Source: Pseudomonas peradeniyensis (lineage in GTDB: Bacteria > Pseudomonadota > Gammaproteobacteria > Pseudomonadales > Pseudomonadaceae). Taken from it: a stretch of DNA of 64,000 bases. Every line of letters begins with the position of its first letter. Position 1 is the first letter of the stretch. Positions 63,352 to 64,000 of this stretch are shown piece by piece. The notes under the pieces were generated by a model that saw only the letters and a program-made list of their open reading frames with translations, searched no databases and had not been told where the DNA came from. Made by a program: the position numbers and the translations under genes. The stretch is taken from contig NZ_JABWRJ020000003.1 in the NCBI RefSeq assembly GCF_014268935.2, forward strand, positions 728,501 through 792,500, read 5' to 3'.

Positions 63352-64000
63352 ATGAACACCGTGGGAACTGATGGCAACCTTGCTCAAGGTTTCAAGCCAC
63401 GTCACGTAACGATGCTGTCCATCGCCGGCATCATTGGCGCGGGGCTCTTCGTCGGCTCCGGGCACGCCATCGCGGCGGCCGGTCCGGCCACCATCCTCTC
63501 CTATTTCGTGGCCGGCACCCTGGTGGTGCTGGTCATGCGCATGCTCGGCGAAATGGCCGTGGCCCACCCCGACACCGGCTCGTTTTCCACCTACGCCGAC
63601 CAGGCCATCGGCCGCTGGGCCGGCTACACCATCGGCTGGCTGTACTGGTGGTTCTGGGTGCTGGTGATCCCCATCGAGGCACTGGCTGCCGGGCACGTGC
63701 TCAACGCCTGGTTCCCCCAGGTGGACAGCTGGATATTCGCTCTGGCCTCGGTACTGCTGCTGGCCTGTACCAACCTGTTCAGCGTGGCCAAGTACGGTGA
63801 ATTCGAGTTCTGGTTCGCCATTCTCAAGGTCACCGCCATTCTCGGCTTCATCGGCCTGGGCTTCGCTGCGCTGGCGGGCTGGTTGCCGGAGCGCGAAGTC
63901 AGTGGGCTGAGCACGCTGGTGGACGAGCACGGCGGCTTCGCGCCCAAGGGCTGGTCCGCAGTGGTCGGCGCCTTCATCACCGTGATGTTCAGCTTCATCG
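63352..64000 (+). CDS. gabP: Amino-acid permease of the APC superfamily, GabP-like, 5' part
   Basis: First 216 residues only; the gene runs off the right edge. The start MNTVGTDGNLAQGFKPRHVTML and the helix-1 motif SIAGIIGAGLFVGSG are characteristic of the APC amino-acid transporters; GEMAVAHPDTGSFSTYAD and GYTIGWLYWWFWV match GABA permease GabP best. Proton-coupled uptake of 4-aminobutyrate is likely. The 260 nt upstream (63092-63351) have no gene; the -10/-35 were not settled. Confidence 0.82.
   Translation, partial: MNTVGTDGNLAQGFKPRHVTMLSIAGIIGAGLFVGSGHAIAAAGPATILSYFVAGTLVVLVMRMLGEMAVAHPDTGSFSTYADQAIGRWAGYTIGWLYWWFWVLVIPIEALAAGHVLNAWFPQVDSWIFALASVLLLACTNLFSVAKYGEFEFWFAILKVTAILGFIGLGFAALAGWLPEREVSGLSTLVDEHGGFAPKGWSAVVGAFITVMFSFI

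Overview
The window is a 64 kb chromosomal segment of a gamma-proteobacterium, almost certainly a Pseudomonas of the P. putida group. The reasons are GC-rich coding sequence, gene blocks ordered as in pseudomonads (ispA-xseB; rnr-rlmB-rpsF-rpsR-DUF2232-rplI-dnaB; azurin-nadE-pncB; braCDEFG), and many P. putida-type REP elements in intergenic spaces. All names come from reading motifs and gene order by eye; no database search was run.

Layout. 0-0.5 kb: 5' part of ispA, and xseB. 0.75-4.5 kb: a three-gene envelope O-acylation module (MBOAT plus two SGNH proteins). 4.5-5.4 kb: ribB behind an FMN riboswitch. 5.5-11.3 kb: an RNA-repair locus, with rtcR divergent from an operon of slipin, rtcB and a nucleotidyltransferase. 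That operon has a well-matched sigma-54 promoter and a ~430-nt leader rich in hairpins; no rtcA is present. 11.3-25.1 kb: an iron region with a pfeRSAE-like catecholate siderophore system, a FecI/FecR-type surface-signalling pair next to an STN-type TonB receptor (probably heme), an S24-type regulator lacking its catalytic residues, and a ferric-iron ABC binding protein and permease. 25.2-25.5 kb: two tRNA-Leu(CAG) genes. 25.7-35.4 kb: housekeeping genes rnr, rlmB, rpsF, rpsR, DUF2232, rplI, dnaB, ygiQ. 35.5-39.1 kb: LOG-type lysine decarboxylase-like protein, a 29-aa ORF, azurin, nadE, pncB. 39.5-44.6 kb: braCDEFG branched-chain amino-acid ABC transporter.

44.6-45.25 kb is a gene-free stretch rich in DnaA-box-like 9-mers. 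45.2-56.9 kb holds mostly single enzymes: SDR, NYN protein, Lrp regulator with divergent EamA exporter, RhlE-type helicase, flavoprotein, HDAC-family deacetylase, histidine phosphatase, GNAT proteins, TesB with a HAD hydrolase, and a quinone-oxidoreductase-like protein. 57.1-58.9 kb is an AT-rich islet with two orphan Rhs-core proteins sharing a near-identical 30-bp segment that encodes a C-terminal motif. 59.1-63.1 kb carries a candidate small RNA and a GNAT/C39-peptidase fusion, divergent from a RimK-like ATP-grasp ligase, a CorA-like transporter and an overlapping 31-aa membrane miniprotein. The window ends inside a gabP-like permease.

The parts that look least described are the rtc leader RNA and its slipin with a duplicated domain, the RimK/GNAT-C39/CorA/miniprotein cluster, the paired Rhs proteins, and the DnaA-box cluster.
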